Shown here: one piece after another, positions 1-8,694 of the stretch | Numbering within the stretch: the stretch's first letter is position 1 | How the letters are laid out: the number at the start of each line of letters is the position of its first letter | Assembly: GCF_963975415.1 (NCBI RefSeq) | Contig: NZ_CAXBGN010000011.1 | Coordinates: 62,001 to 126,000, forward strand | Source: Kriegella sp963975415 | GTDB taxonomy: Bacteria > Bacteroidota > Bacteroidia > Flavobacteriales > Flavobacteriaceae | Reading direction: 5' to 3' | DNA length: 64,000 nucleotides | Made by a program: the position numbers and the translations under genes | The notes under the pieces: generated by a model | The model's input: only the letters and a program-made list of their open reading frames with translations | Database searches by the model: none | What the model was told of the DNA's origin: nothing

Positions 1-93
1 ATTCAAAACGTTTTGGTGAAAGAAGATTACCATTTGCTCACCCTGAATCTGAGCTTGGAAGATTTATGGTTCAGGAAAAGAAAAATCAATTGA
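1..93 (+). CDS. 3' end of an unidentified gene (partial)
   Basis: Frame 1 is open from the window edge to a TGA at 91-93 and encodes about 30 residues ending in DLWFRKRKIN. Alternating hydrophobic and polar residues (LLTLNLSLEDLWF) resemble the last strand of an outer-membrane barrel, but the piece is too short to assign. It ends 48 bp before the EF-hand gene, a normal spacing for neighbours on the same strand. The overlapping frame 3 is also open, but it is lysine-rich and runs into the EF-hand gene, so it is less likely to be real. Confidence 0.35.
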   Translation: MQNVLVKEDYHLLTLNLSLEDLWFRKRKIN

Positions 94-141
94 TATTCTT
101 AAAAAGAACGAAAAAAACACCAAATTTCAAACACATCATTA

Positions 142-432
142 ATGGGAAAAAGCCTTCTAAAAAAAAGTATTTTTATTTTGAGCTTGTTAGCTATGACCAG
201 CCTCTATTCACAAGAGAAAAAAAAGCATCAAAACAATGCCACATACAAAATATTTAAACGGTTAGATACCGATCATGATGGCGTGATCAGTAAAGACGAG
301 GCAAAAAAAGCTAGGAAAAGTCTTATTTATGCCGATTTCGAACTTATCGACACAGATAAGAGTATGACCATTACATTAAAGGAATTACAAATAATCAGCG
401 GCGATTCTGCTGAAGAAGAGGAAAGAAAGTGA
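142..432 (+). CDS. small secreted EF-hand protein
   Basis: This 96-residue protein has an N-terminal signal sequence (about residues 1-24: basic start, hydrophobic core, ending near TSLYSQ). It carries one good EF-hand calcium loop, DTDHDGVISKDE (about residues 42-53), and a second, degenerate one, DTDKSMTITLKEL (about 75-87). Acidic residues in loop positions 1, 3, 5 and 12 of the first hand support calcium binding. The second loop lacks the usual glycine. It is probably periplasmic or surface-exposed. The ATG at 142 is chosen because the signal peptide begins there. No partner is evident in the window, and the specific role is unknown. Confidence 0.75.
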   Translation: MGKSLLKKSIFILSLLAMTSLYSQEKKKHQNNATYKIFKRLDTDHDGVISKDEAKKARKSLIYADFELIDTDKSMTITLKELQIISGDSAEEEERK

Positions 433-465
433 TGGAGTAAATACCCGCCAAATGCCGCCACATAC

Positions 466-1146
466 CTATTCAAACAGTTCTTGCCTAACTAAATCAAAAT
501 AGCGAGCACTTACGGGTATACTAACATTACCAATAATTAAATCCCTTCCCTTTAAGGCCGACACCTTCTTCTTGTTAATAATATAAGAGCGATGTACCCT
601 CATAAAATTATCTTTCGGCAGCACATTCTCCAACGATTTTAGTGATTGGTTGCTCATCAACTTTCCTTCGGCAGAATAATAAATTACGTACTCGCTATCA
701 CTTTCGATATATAGAATGTCGGCATACTTTAATTTATGAAGATCATAACCCGACTTCACGGTTATGGTACCCTCTTGAACAGGAAATTTGGCCTCCGGTT
801 TGATTTTGGAGACCGACTTCAAAAAACGTTCGAAGGTAATGGGCTTTAAAAGATAATCGAGTGCATTCAACTCAAATCCTTCGACAGCATATTCAGAATA
901 GGCTGTGGTGAAAATAACCTGTGTCGTCGGAGCTATCATTTTGGCAAAATCCGTTCCTTTAATTTCTGGCATCTGAATGTCGAGAAAAAGCAAATCTATG
1001 CTGATTTCACGCATTACCTGCATAGCTTCCAAGGGGCTTTCGACGGAACCGGCACAGCTTAAGAAGTCTATTCGCCCTATATAAGCTTCCAACAGATTTC
1101 TGGCCAACTCTTCATCATCGACGACTAAACACTTAATCTTCTCCAT
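466..1146 (-). CDS. LytTR-family response regulator
   Basis: This 226-residue cytoplasmic transcription regulator has an N-terminal receiver domain (about 1-120; acidic pair D10/D11, phospho-acceptor D56 in LFLDIQMP, lysine in LLKPI). A C-terminal LytTR DNA-binding domain follows (about 130-226; the MRVHRSYIINKKKV motif is typical). The start codon overlaps the 3' end of the upstream kinase gene by 14 bp, so the two form an operon and a cognate pair. LytTR proteins bind tandem direct repeats about 21 bp apart. A candidate pair lies upstream of the kinase at 2241-2268, which would fit autoregulation or control of the divergent YHYH gene. Confidence 0.93.
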   Translation of the reverse strand: MEKIKCLVVDDEELARNLLEAYIGRIDFLSCAGSVESPLEAMQVMREISIDLLFLDIQMPEIKGTDFAKMIAPTTQVIFTTAYSEYAVEGFELNALDYLLKPITFERFLKSVSKIKPEAKFPVQEGTITVKSGYDLHKLKYADILYIESDSEYVIYYSAEGKLMSNQSLKSLENVLPKDNFMRVHRSYIINKKKVSALKGRDLIIGNVSIPVSARYFDLVRQELFE

Positions 1147-2149
1147 CTAAATTTAAATGTAGTTTAACTTCAAAAGTAGTCGATTTGTTATTAATAATTA
1201 GTTCATGACGCTTCGGATAAAGCAGGGTTAGCCTTTTTTTGACATTCTCCAATCCGATGCCCCCTACTTTATCTTTGTTTAAAACTGCTTCAGGTACGCT
1301 ATTCACTATTTCGAATTTGATTTCCTCCGAATCGGAATAGACACTTATCGTTAAGAAAACATTATTGATTTTTTCGAGATTCCCATGCTTTAACGCATTT
1401 TCCACAAAGGGAATCAATAGCATTGGGGCTATGTTTACATTTCTATCAAGAACCGTGAAATCTGTCGTAATAGGAAACACTTTACTACTTTTTAGACAGA
1501 ACAAATTCAAATAATTTTCGATATAATCAATTTCCTTATGTAGTGGTACAAAAGGGCGATCACATTCATAAAGCACATACCTCAGCATATCTGACAACGA
1601 ACTGATACTCTGTTGCGTCTTATTCGAATCTATAACCGAAAGTGCATAAATATTGTTTAAAGAATTGAATAAAAAATGTGGATTTATCTGCGATTTCAAT
1701 AGTTTAAGTTCGGTCTGCAAGTTTTCATTTTTATTTCGAATTGTCTCTTCTTCCTGCTTTTGTGCAAACAGAAAAGTCTCAACAATCGTTGCAAGTACAT
1801 AAGCAATTGTCAACAGCAAAAATTCTATTAAAAACCGCGGTGGGGGTTGCACCCTCATATTGGGTAAGGCCCCTCTTCGCGGTGGGGGTCCCTGAAAGAT
1901 TTGTGAACTTACTGCTGAACAGACCAAAAGAAGTACTAGGGATACTAAAATGAAGTACGTGTATTTTTTCTTCAAAAGTAGCACCGGCGCCGTATAATAG
2001 ACCAGTACCGCTACAACCAGAACCTGTAGAAGATAAGAAACCAGATTCTGTCTTACAAATTGAAAATCGCCATCTAAAACCAACCAACCTACGCTCCAAA
2101 TAGCGGCCCACAAAAATACTTGAAAAAAATATCGTTTCGATCTGTTCAT
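1133..2149 (-). CDS. LytS/YehU-type membrane sensor histidine kinase
   Basis: This 338-residue inner-membrane kinase has about four hydrophobic segments (around 9-24, 36-55, 64-82 and 107-129). A His_kinase domain of the LytS/YehU class follows, with the phospho-acceptor in NPHFLFNSLNN (H158), then an ATPase domain with N-box FVENALKHG and G-box GGIGLENVKKRL. The loop between the third and fourth segments is unusually proline/arginine-rich (GPPPRRGALPN, about 87-105). No dedicated sensor domain is present, so the stimulus is probably read by the membrane part. It is transcribed immediately before, and overlaps, the LytTR regulator that it presumably phosphorylates. Confidence 0.93.
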   Translation of the reverse strand: MNRSKRYFFQVFLWAAIWSVGWLVLDGDFQFVRQNLVSYLLQVLVVAVLVYYTAPVLLLKKKYTYFILVSLVLLLVCSAVSSQIFQGPPPRRGALPNMRVQPPPRFLIEFLLLTIAYVLATIVETFLFAQKQEEETIRNKNENLQTELKLLKSQINPHFLFNSLNNIYALSVIDSNKTQQSISSLSDMLRYVLYECDRPFVPLHKEIDYIENYLNLFCLKSSKVFPITTDFTVLDRNVNIAPMLLIPFVENALKHGNLEKINNVFLTISVYSDSEEIKFEIVNSVPEAVLNKDKVGGIGLENVKKRLTLLYPKRHELIINNKSTTFEVKLHLNLDGED

Positions 2150-2528
2150 ATTGCAAATTAAAGGAAATAATATTCATTGAAACCTCCAAAACACCGCTGT
2201 TATCACTGCGAAAACAAGACTTTACAGACTGAGGCACCCCATTTACCGAAAACCTGCCATCATTCACTTAAAAAGGTCATTTGACATTTATCCAAAGTCC
2301 ATCTTTGTAGTCCAAAAGAAAGCTCAGGATAAAAAAACAAGTTTGACAGGACTAAAACTTATCTTAATTGCCTCGTTCTTCAGTTTTAAGGGCTATGCAT
2401 AATCGTCACAAAACTGTAGAGAGGATCAAAAACCGCCTTCGCTCGAAAAAATAGTAGGGCAAATGCACAAAGATGAAGACCAGTAATATAAAGAGTAAGT
2501 CGAGCCGTTTTAACTTAAATAATACACA
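2150..2528. other. divergent intergenic region, kinase / YHYH gene
   Basis: This 379-bp stretch lies between the divergent kinase operon and the YHYH lipoprotein gene. Apart from the LytTR-type repeat pair at 2241-2268, no gene, RNA or clear terminator is visible. Short open frames here have no recognisable features. It presumably holds both promoters. Confidence 0.6.
2241..2268 (+). promoter_or_regulatory. candidate LytTR direct-repeat site
   Basis: ATTTACC (2241) and ATTCACT (2262) are in the same orientation with exactly 21 bp start-to-start, the two-helical-turn spacing typical of LytTR regulators. The related string ATTYACCGA recurs upstream of the NO-sensing operon (36203-36231, on the other strand) and upstream of susC (near 3806-3814). 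Binding is inferred from spacing and from the adjacent LytTR gene only. Confidence 0.35.
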
Positions 2529-3503
2529 ATGAAAAAATTCAATATTGCTTTAGTGGTTATTGTTGTCGGTCTACTTTGTGGATGCACGGGTCAAAAGAAA
2601 AAAATAGCCCATAATCATGACGAGTTTTCAAAGTTGGAAATAACTCATGATCATAGTGACTATTTTGGTTCATATACCTTAAATGATGAGAATTTTGGCA
2701 CAAAAACGACAGTAACGGTTCAAGGTGATAAACGCACCATGGTCACCAACGCTATTCCCAATCATAAAACCGGAGCGTTTCCCAATCAAGGAAACCCAAA
2801 TACGATTAGCGCGCAAGACAGAACGTATGTATTTTCTACAAAGCCTGTTTATACGGGTAAATCAAAATGGGTCAGGGAACCGGGCGTTGCCTTAAACGGA
2901 GTAAAATTTGAACCAGGAACAGCTGAAGTCGTGGTTTGTGAAAGTGGCGAAAATTATCGGGTCGAAGCCTTTCAAGATTTAATCGATCTCGGTCTTGATT
3001 TTAACAATGCCCATGTGCAACCTAATGGAGCCTACCATTATCATGGTACACCGACAGGTGTTATCGAAACTTTTGACAATCAAGAAGATTTAGTGCATGT
3101 TGGTTTTGCCCACGATGGTTTCCCCATCTATTATTCAAAAAGTAACGCATATAAACCGAGTTATCGAATAGTAGATGATAATCGTTCAGGTACTGATTGC
3201 ACATATTCCAATCCAAAGGTCAGTATTGATGTTGATATCGACCACACCGAACAAGACGGAACTTTTCTTTCCGATTGGGAATATGTAAAAGGATCCGGCG
3301 ATTTAGATGAATGCAATGGCACCGAGCTAAACGGCGAATATATCTACTTGGTCACAAATGCCTATCCCTATGTTGGTCGCTGCCTAATGGGCGAGTTTAC
3401 CGAATCTGAGAGAAGAGGTCCGCCACCAGGAGGTAGACGCCCGAATGCCCCGGGAGGTGGTCACCCTGGGAAAAGACCAACAAATAGACCACCTAATGGT
3501 TAA
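2529..3503 (+). CDS. YHYH-domain lipoprotein
   Basis: This 324-residue protein has a lipoprotein signal (hydrophobic 5-17, lipobox LLCGC, lipidated Cys about 19), so it is probably anchored in a membrane facing the periplasm or cell surface. The core is a YHYH domain: the signature GAYHYHGTPTG lies near residue 169, followed by the expected VGFAHDGFPIYYS block and a conserved Tyr/Asp-rich segment. The last 35 residues or so are Pro/Gly/Arg-rich (RRGPPPGGRRPNAPGGG) and probably disordered. The biochemical function of YHYH proteins is not established. It sits divergently from the LytS/LytTR pair, whose kinase has a similar Pro/Arg-rich loop, so regulation by that pair is plausible but unproven. 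Confidence 0.85.
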   Translation: MKKFNIALVVIVVGLLCGCTGQKKKIAHNHDEFSKLEITHDHSDYFGSYTLNDENFGTKTTVTVQGDKRTMVTNAIPNHKTGAFPNQGNPNTISAQDRTYVFSTKPVYTGKSKWVREPGVALNGVKFEPGTAEVVVCESGENYRVEAFQDLIDLGLDFNNAHVQPNGAYHYHGTPTGVIETFDNQEDLVHVGFAHDGFPIYYSKSNAYKPSYRIVDDNRSGTDCTYSNPKVSIDVDIDHTEQDGTFLSDWEYVKGSGDLDECNGTELNGEYIYLVTNAYPYVGRCLMGEFTESERRGPPPGGRRPNAPGGGHPGKRPTNRPPNG

Positions 3504-3652
3504 CGGTGCCACTATTAAAGCTGTTATATCACAACTGTCAAATATAGTACAAACCTATTTTCGGTTCTGATCTAGCAAGTACCAATTATATCGCTCGATT
3601 AAACGGCAAGCAGCTGTAATTAAAGGCTAGAAGCAAAACCTTTATTGGTTTG

Positions 3653-3694
3653 AAAAGGTTCGTTCATCTCATTCCTGATTTGTACGAACCTTTT
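3653..3694 (+). terminator. possible terminator of the YHYH gene
   Basis: A perfect 11-bp inverted repeat, AAAAGGTTCGT (3653-3663) and ACGAACCTTTT (3684-3694), is separated by a 20-base loop. The stem ends in four T residues but no longer T-tract follows, and it lies 150 bp past the stop codon, so the assignment is tentative. Confidence 0.4.
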
Positions 3695-3966
3695 GTGTAT
3701 TACCCCCTTCCCTTCTTCACCTCATTGTATTCCCAACCGCTGTTTTATCGACCCTTTTGCATGAAATTTGAAATATTGAAATTGGCAAAATATAATTAGG
3801 GTACGGTGTCGGTAAATTTTCATATTCACTTTTTTGCGCCACACATAATTTACATATTCACAGTATTTCACCCACAAAATTCACATATAACTAAATTTGA
3901 AGCACTGATGCAACATGATTCTCATAGTTTGCTTCATTTCTTTTATTAACCTCATTGCGCTGCGCA

Positions 3967-3974
3967 TATATTTG
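3967..3974 (+). promoter_or_regulatory. candidate -7 element of the susC promoter
   Basis: TATATTTG matches the Bacteroidetes -7 consensus TAnnTTTG and lies 70 bp before the susC ATG. A TTTG at 3928-3931 is too far away to be a standard -33 element, so the promoter may need an activator such as the hybrid regulator encoded at 12565-16698. Confidence 0.4.
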
Positions 3975-4044
3975 TTCTGATGTACTTTCCCCGTATTTAT
4001 AAGTGCATGTATAGAACACGTAAACTAACTAAAAACCACTGATT

Positions 4045-7000
4045 ATGATTAAACTCAAAATTGTCTGTATTGCATTGCTCTCCTTATTAGGGCAAAATGC
4101 ATTCTCACAAACCAGTACCATAACGGGAATGGTCTCCGATGCGAAGGGAGCCCCATTACCCGGTGCCACCATTATAGTTTCAGGTTCCACAAATGGAACG
4201 ACAACCGATTTCGACGGCAATTATTCCCTTTCAAATATTAGTCCATCTGATCAGTTGGTATTCTCCTATATAGGAATGACCACCCAAATCGTTTCAGTGG
4301 GCAATCAAACTACCATCAATGTAAATCTTCAAGAAGATGCAGAAGCACTTGACGAAGTTGTTGTAGTTGGTTATGGTACGCAATCAAGGGCCGAGGTTAC
4401 AGGGGCAATTTCTACCGTAGGCGCAGACGAGCTATCGGCGTTACCCGTAGCATCGGCCGACCAAGCCTTGCAAGGCAGGGCAGCCGGAGTAACCGTTCTC
4501 AACTCAGGCTCTCCAGGTACAGCACCTGTTGTTCGAATCAGGGGCTTGGGAACCATGAACAATAACGACCCTTTATACGTAATTGACGGTGTAATCGCAG
4601 GTGGTCTAGGAGATTTAAACCCAAACGATATCGAGTCGATAAATATTCTTAAAGACGCTTCTACAACCGCTATTTATGGGTCTCTTGGTTCGAATGGCGT
4701 CGTGATGGTCACTACAAAAAAAGGCAGAAGGTCGGGCAAAACTACGATTAATGTAGATGCATATACCGGAATTCAATTTGCGAATCAACGATTCGATGTG
4801 CTAAATACCGAACAGTATTTAGCATTCGCCAACGACGCTTTTGGTGTCGTACCTACCTCTCCCCTTTCCGCTTCTAGAAATGATACTGATTTTCAAGATG
4901 CCCTTTTTCGTACAGGTATCATGCAAAAAGTTGACTTGGGCATTTCTGGGGGTGGAGAAAATAGTGATTTTAGATTTTCGGCAGGGTATATGGACCAAGA
5001 AGGTGCCATTATAGAGACCGGTTTCGAGAGATTTTCATTTCGGGCCAATAGTAATTTTACAGTGGGTAAATTCAATTTTGGGGAAACCATGTCCGTATCG
5101 TTCAACAAACAAAATCCAGAAAGAAACTTAGGGGCAAGGTCTTTATTGGAACATGCGATTAAAATACCCCCGTATTTACCAATTAATAACCCAGATAACC
5201 TAGGAGGTTTCCAAGGTCCCAGTAGTGGTTTAGACGGACAGGATGCCGAAAACCCGATTCGTGTTCAAACATTGGGCGAACACATCAACAAATCGGCTGC
5301 CATCATAGGAAGTCTTTTTGGTGAGCTTGAAATACTAAAAGATTTGAAATTCAAAAGTCAAGTCGGTTTGGAGTACAGAAATTCAAACACCAATATATTC
5401 AGACCTTCATACAATGATGATAGCGAAGGAGCAACCCACAGTTCAACTTTTGCCGCTATTACCAAAAATTCAACATTGAGAAAATCAATAACGGTAACAA
5501 ACAGCCTAAACTATGCTACCACCTTTAATGACCTTCATAACTTAGAGGTATTGATTCTTGCGGAAAAACAAGAAACGATAGACGAAATATTGAATTCAAA
5601 TAGTCAAAATCCGATTACAAACGAATTAAATCAAGTTTCGAACGAACAGTCTTTTTTACAGTCGCAATCTTTTGAATACAACCGAATCGGTTATTTAGGA
5701 AGGGTAAACTATAATTTCGATCAAAAATATATTTTTGCCGCATCCCTTAGGCGTGATGCTTCCTCCCGCTTTGGATCGAACAATAGATGGGGTACTTTTC
5801 CTTCGATAGCCGTTGGCTGGAACATTGCACAAGAGAGTTTCTTAAAAGATTCTGCCTTTAACACCTTAAAATTAAGAGGTAGCTGGGGTATCACGGGGAA
5901 TGATAGAATTGGGGATTATCAATATAGTGCAACATTACTGTCCGATTTCTTTTATCCTATAGGAGGTAGTTTAGCAACAGGAACCACCCCCGGCGGTCTG
6001 GCCAATCCCGATTTGAAATGGGAGGAAACCACCATGAAAAATATTGGTTTAGACTTTGAACTTTTTAACGGGAAACTAACAGGTGCGGTCGAATACTTCA
6101 ACAATTCGAGTGACGACCTCTTAATGAGTCGTCCCTTACCGGGATCTTTAGGAATAAACTCAGGGTCTGTAACCGAAAATGTCGGATCGGTCGACACAAA
6201 AGGTTTTGAATTTAATTTGGGCTATAATGATTATGAGGGAGACTTTACATGGTCTGCCAACCTAAATGTCGGTACTTCAAGCAACGAAGTCAAGTCATTG
6301 GGGGCGAACGAATCACTGTCTGGTGGTACTTTTGAGGCGCAAGATATTTCACGTATTGAAGTGGGAGAGCCGCTATTCTTTTTCTTTGGCTATGAAACCG
6401 ATGGTATTTACCAAACTACAGCAGAAGTTGATGCTGTTCTGAATCAAACACCCAATGACGAAGGTGAGTTTGCTGTAAACCCCGGCGATATTCGCTTTGT
6501 AGATCAAAACATTGACGGACAAATAAATGCCGATGATCGTGTTAAAATCGGAAATCCCTATCCCGACGTTACCTACGGCCTTAATTTAGATGCCAAGTAT
6601 AAGCAATTGGATATCAATTTATTCATATCAGGTGTTGCCGGAGTCGATGTTTACAACACCAATATTTATGATCTTGAAGGCATGCCACGTTTATTCAATG
6701 CGGGTACCAATGTATTAAATAGATGGACAGGCCCCGGAACATCCAATTCGGTTCCAAGAGCAGGTGGTTCCGATCAGAATTTCAATTCCATATCCGATCG
6801 TTTTGTAGAAGATGGATCCTATACCCGATTAAAGAATATCACGCTGGGGTATACCCTTGACAATACGTCATTTGATCAATATTTCTCAAAATGTAGAATT
6901 TACCTAAGTGGTCAGAACTTAATAACCTTGTCAGATTATTCAGGTTTAGATCCCGAGATAGGCAACCCATTAACCAATGATGGTGGAAATAGGCAGTATG

Positions 7001-7071
7001 AATTGGGAATCGATAGAGGTAACTACCCTCAGCCTAAATCAATCATACTTGGAGTCCAACTATCATTCTAA
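4045..7071 (+). CDS. SusC-family TonB-dependent outer-membrane transporter
   Basis: This 1008-residue protein has a signal peptide (1-22, ending AFSQ) and a carboxypeptidase-regulatory-like N-terminal extension (about 25-95). A TonB-contact segment and plug follow (DEVVVVGYGTQ near 106, AGVTVLNSGSPGTAPVVRIRG), then a C-terminal 22-stranded barrel ending in aromatic ILGVQLSF. It imports oligosaccharides, or possibly peptides, across the outer membrane together with the SusD encoded 9 bp downstream. The length is normal for the family. The regulator encoded at 12565-16698 is the obvious local controller. The substrate cannot be read from the sequence, and no carbohydrate-active enzyme is adjacent. 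Confidence 0.97.
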   Translation: MIKLKIVCIALLSLLGQNAFSQTSTITGMVSDAKGAPLPGATIIVSGSTNGTTTDFDGNYSLSNISPSDQLVFSYIGMTTQIVSVGNQTTINVNLQEDAEALDEVVVVGYGTQSRAEVTGAISTVGADELSALPVASADQALQGRAAGVTVLNSGSPGTAPVVRIRGLGTMNNNDPLYVIDGVIAGGLGDLNPNDIESINILKDASTTAIYGSLGSNGVVMVTTKKGRRSGKTTINVDAYTGIQFANQRFDVLNTEQYLAFANDAFGVVPTSPLSASRNDTDFQDALFRTGIMQKVDLGISGGGENSDFRFSAGYMDQEGAIIETGFERFSFRANSNFTVGKFNFGETMSVSFNKQNPERNLGARSLLEHAIKIPPYLPINNPDNLGGFQGPSSGLDGQDAENPIRVQTLGEHINKSAAIIGSLFGELEILKDLKFKSQVGLEYRNSNTNIFRPSYNDDSEGATHSSTFAAITKNSTLRKSITVTNSLNYATTFNDLHNLEVLILAEKQETIDEILNSNSQNPITNELNQVSNEQSFLQSQSFEYNRIGYLGRVNYNFDQKYIFAASLRRDASSRFGSNNRWGTFPSIAVGWNIAQESFLKDSAFNTLKLRGSWGITGNDRIGDYQYSATLLSDFFYPIGGSLATGTTPGGLANPDLKWEETTMKNIGLDFELFNGKLTGAVEYFNNSSDDLLMSRPLPGSLGINSGSVTENVGSVDTKGFEFNLGYNDYEGDFTWSANLNVGTSSNEVKSLGANESLSGGTFEAQDISRIEVGEPLFFFFGYETDGIYQTTAEVDAVLNQTPNDEGEFAVNPGDIRFVDQNIDGQINADDRVKIGNPYPDVTYGLNLDAKYKQLDINLFISGVAGVDVYNTNIYDLEGMPRLFNAGTNVLNRWTGPGTSNSVPRAGGSDQNFNSISDRFVEDGSYTRLKNITLGYTLDNTSFDQYFSKCRIYLSGQNLITLSDYSGLDPEIGNPLTNDGGNRQYELGIDRGNYPQPKSIILGVQLSF

Positions 7072-7080
7072 AAAAATATC

Positions 7081-8568
7081 ATGAAAAAAAATAAAATAAT
7101 TTTAACGATTCTGGCCATTATAGGCCTCACCGTATCCTGTAATGAAGATTCTTTGGAACTCACGAACCCCAATGAACTTTCACCGGATACCTTTCTTCAG
7201 AATCAGACGCAAGTACAGTCGGCGGTAAATGCCGTTTACTCGAATTTACAAACTCGGGGCCTATACAGCCGTCATATGTTTTTTATGATGGACAACATGG
7301 CCCATGAAAATGGAGGAAATCCGCAGCTAGAAGCCGACAAACGACAATACCTTGATTTTTCCTTTGATGCAAGTCACGGTGCAATTGGAGCCTATTGGGA
7401 AAGTTGTTACAGAGGTATTAACAAAGCTAATTTTGTAGTTGAGAACTCAGATAAAATCAATGCCATATTGCCATCTGTTATGAGCGACGACTTAAAACAA
7501 AAGGCCATTGGCGAAGCAAAATTCCTTAGGGCGCTCTTTTATTTCTTAATTGTTACCAGATATGGCGATGCCCCTTTGATCACGACACTACCACCCGATG
7601 ATGGAGTAGGACTTCCTAAAAATACGAGTTCCGAGATTTATGCCCAGATAATTAAAGATTTACAGGAAGCCATTCCCGTATTGTTGGCAAAAGGTGATGA
7701 AGAGAACGGGCGTGCCACCAAAGGTGCCGCACAAGCTTTATTAGGCAAGGTTTATTTGTTTTTGAAACAATACGATGAAGCCCTTGTACAATTCAATGCC
7801 TTGAGCGGGTATGAGCTCGAAGACAATTATTTTGACAATTTTATGGAGGAAACGGAGCATGGCGTTGAGTCGATTTTTGAAATTGAATATGACGATGACT
7901 TTGGCACAAGTGCACAATGGAATTCAGATCGTAGTGGACAAGGACCCAACGAGGCTACTTTTAGAGGTCAGGAATATGGCTTCAACGATTGGTTCAATGT
8001 ATTTCCTTCCGATGATCTTTTAAATGAATATGAGCCTAATGATATTCGATTTGAACAAACTTTCTATATCAACGGCGATACTTTTGGTCCCGGTGGTTCA
8101 CTGGTTGTCGATCACTTTCCAAGTAATGGCGGCGGAAACGCAGGGTGGTCGAAATATTGTAATTATTACAAAGACGCCAATGAAGATCAAACCTCCGGTA
8201 TTAATTTCAAATACCTAAGGTATGCCGATGTACTTTTGATGATGGCCGAATGTGAAAGCATGAGAACGGGTGGAAGCCAAGATGTGGCAATCGGCTATAT
8301 CAACCAAGTGCGTGAGAGAGCCGGCTTAGATGATTTAGCAACAGGAATGTCTAAAGATCAAGTTTTTGATGCCCTGGTTCACGAAAGAAAAGTTGAACTT
8401 GCCGGTGAACAATCAAGGTTCAACGACATAATTCGTTGGGGCATTGCCACAACTGAACTCGCAGGAACAAATTTCCAAGCCGGAAAGCACGAGCTTCTAC
8501 CCATACCACAAGGAGAAATAGATTCAAACATCAATATTAGTTCCGCTGATCAGAACTCCGGATATTAA
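7081..8568 (+). CDS. SusD/RagB-family nutrient-binding lipoprotein
   Basis: This 495-residue surface lipoprotein has a signal peptide with lipobox-like VSC (Cys about 20). The SusD N-terminal helical (TPR-like) region contains QVQSAVNAVYSNL, and the C-terminal RagB region contains the conserved YLRYADVLLMMAEC segment and VNQVRERAG-type repeat. It ends in the family's usual HELLPIPQGEID motif. It caps SusC and binds the ligand at the cell surface. The gene starts 9 bp after susC, so the two are co-transcribed. A strong hairpin 40-73 bp downstream separates it from the FG-GAP gene. Confidence 0.97.
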   Translation: MKKNKIILTILAIIGLTVSCNEDSLELTNPNELSPDTFLQNQTQVQSAVNAVYSNLQTRGLYSRHMFFMMDNMAHENGGNPQLEADKRQYLDFSFDASHGAIGAYWESCYRGINKANFVVENSDKINAILPSVMSDDLKQKAIGEAKFLRALFYFLIVTRYGDAPLITTLPPDDGVGLPKNTSSEIYAQIIKDLQEAIPVLLAKGDEENGRATKGAAQALLGKVYLFLKQYDEALVQFNALSGYELEDNYFDNFMEETEHGVESIFEIEYDDDFGTSAQWNSDRSGQGPNEATFRGQEYGFNDWFNVFPSDDLLNEYEPNDIRFEQTFYINGDTFGPGGSLVVDHFPSNGGGNAGWSKYCNYYKDANEDQTSGINFKYLRYADVLLMMAECESMRTGGSQDVAIGYINQVRERAGLDDLATGMSKDQVFDALVHERKVELAGEQSRFNDIIRWGIATTELAGTNFQAGKHELLPIPQGEIDSNINISSADQNSGY

Positions 8569-8607
8569 TAACGTAAAAACCATTTAGATTGAGTTAGTCG
8601 CAGTTGT

Positions 8608-8641
8608 AAAAACAGTGTGTTACGCGACACACTGTTTTTTT
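8608..8641 (+). terminator. strong hairpin after susD (terminator or attenuator)
   Basis: AAAAACAGTGTGT, a six-base loop TACGCG, then ACACACTGTTTTTT give a near-perfect 13-bp stem with a T-tract, the classical intrinsic terminator form. It lies between susD and the co-directional FG-GAP lipoprotein gene 54 bp further on. It would either separate two transcription units or lower expression of the third gene relative to susCD. Confidence 0.8.
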
Positions 8642-8694
8642 CTTCTGTTTCGTTCAAAAGCTGTAAATTATGAATTGAAAGTCTACCACATATC

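Larger units (their letters stand above)
3504..4044. other. intergenic region upstream of susC
   Basis: This 541-bp non-coding stretch contains a long-loop hairpin (3653-3694) that may end the YHYH transcript. It also has one ATTTACCGA string on the minus strand near 3806-3814 (a LytTR-like half site) and a candidate -7 element at 3967-3974. No small gene or RNA was recognised. Confidence 0.55.

Noticed and set aside
66..257. 63-codon open frame at the window start
   Set aside because: It overlaps the EF-hand gene in another frame, is dominated by Lys/Phe from AT-rich codons and has no domain or signal.
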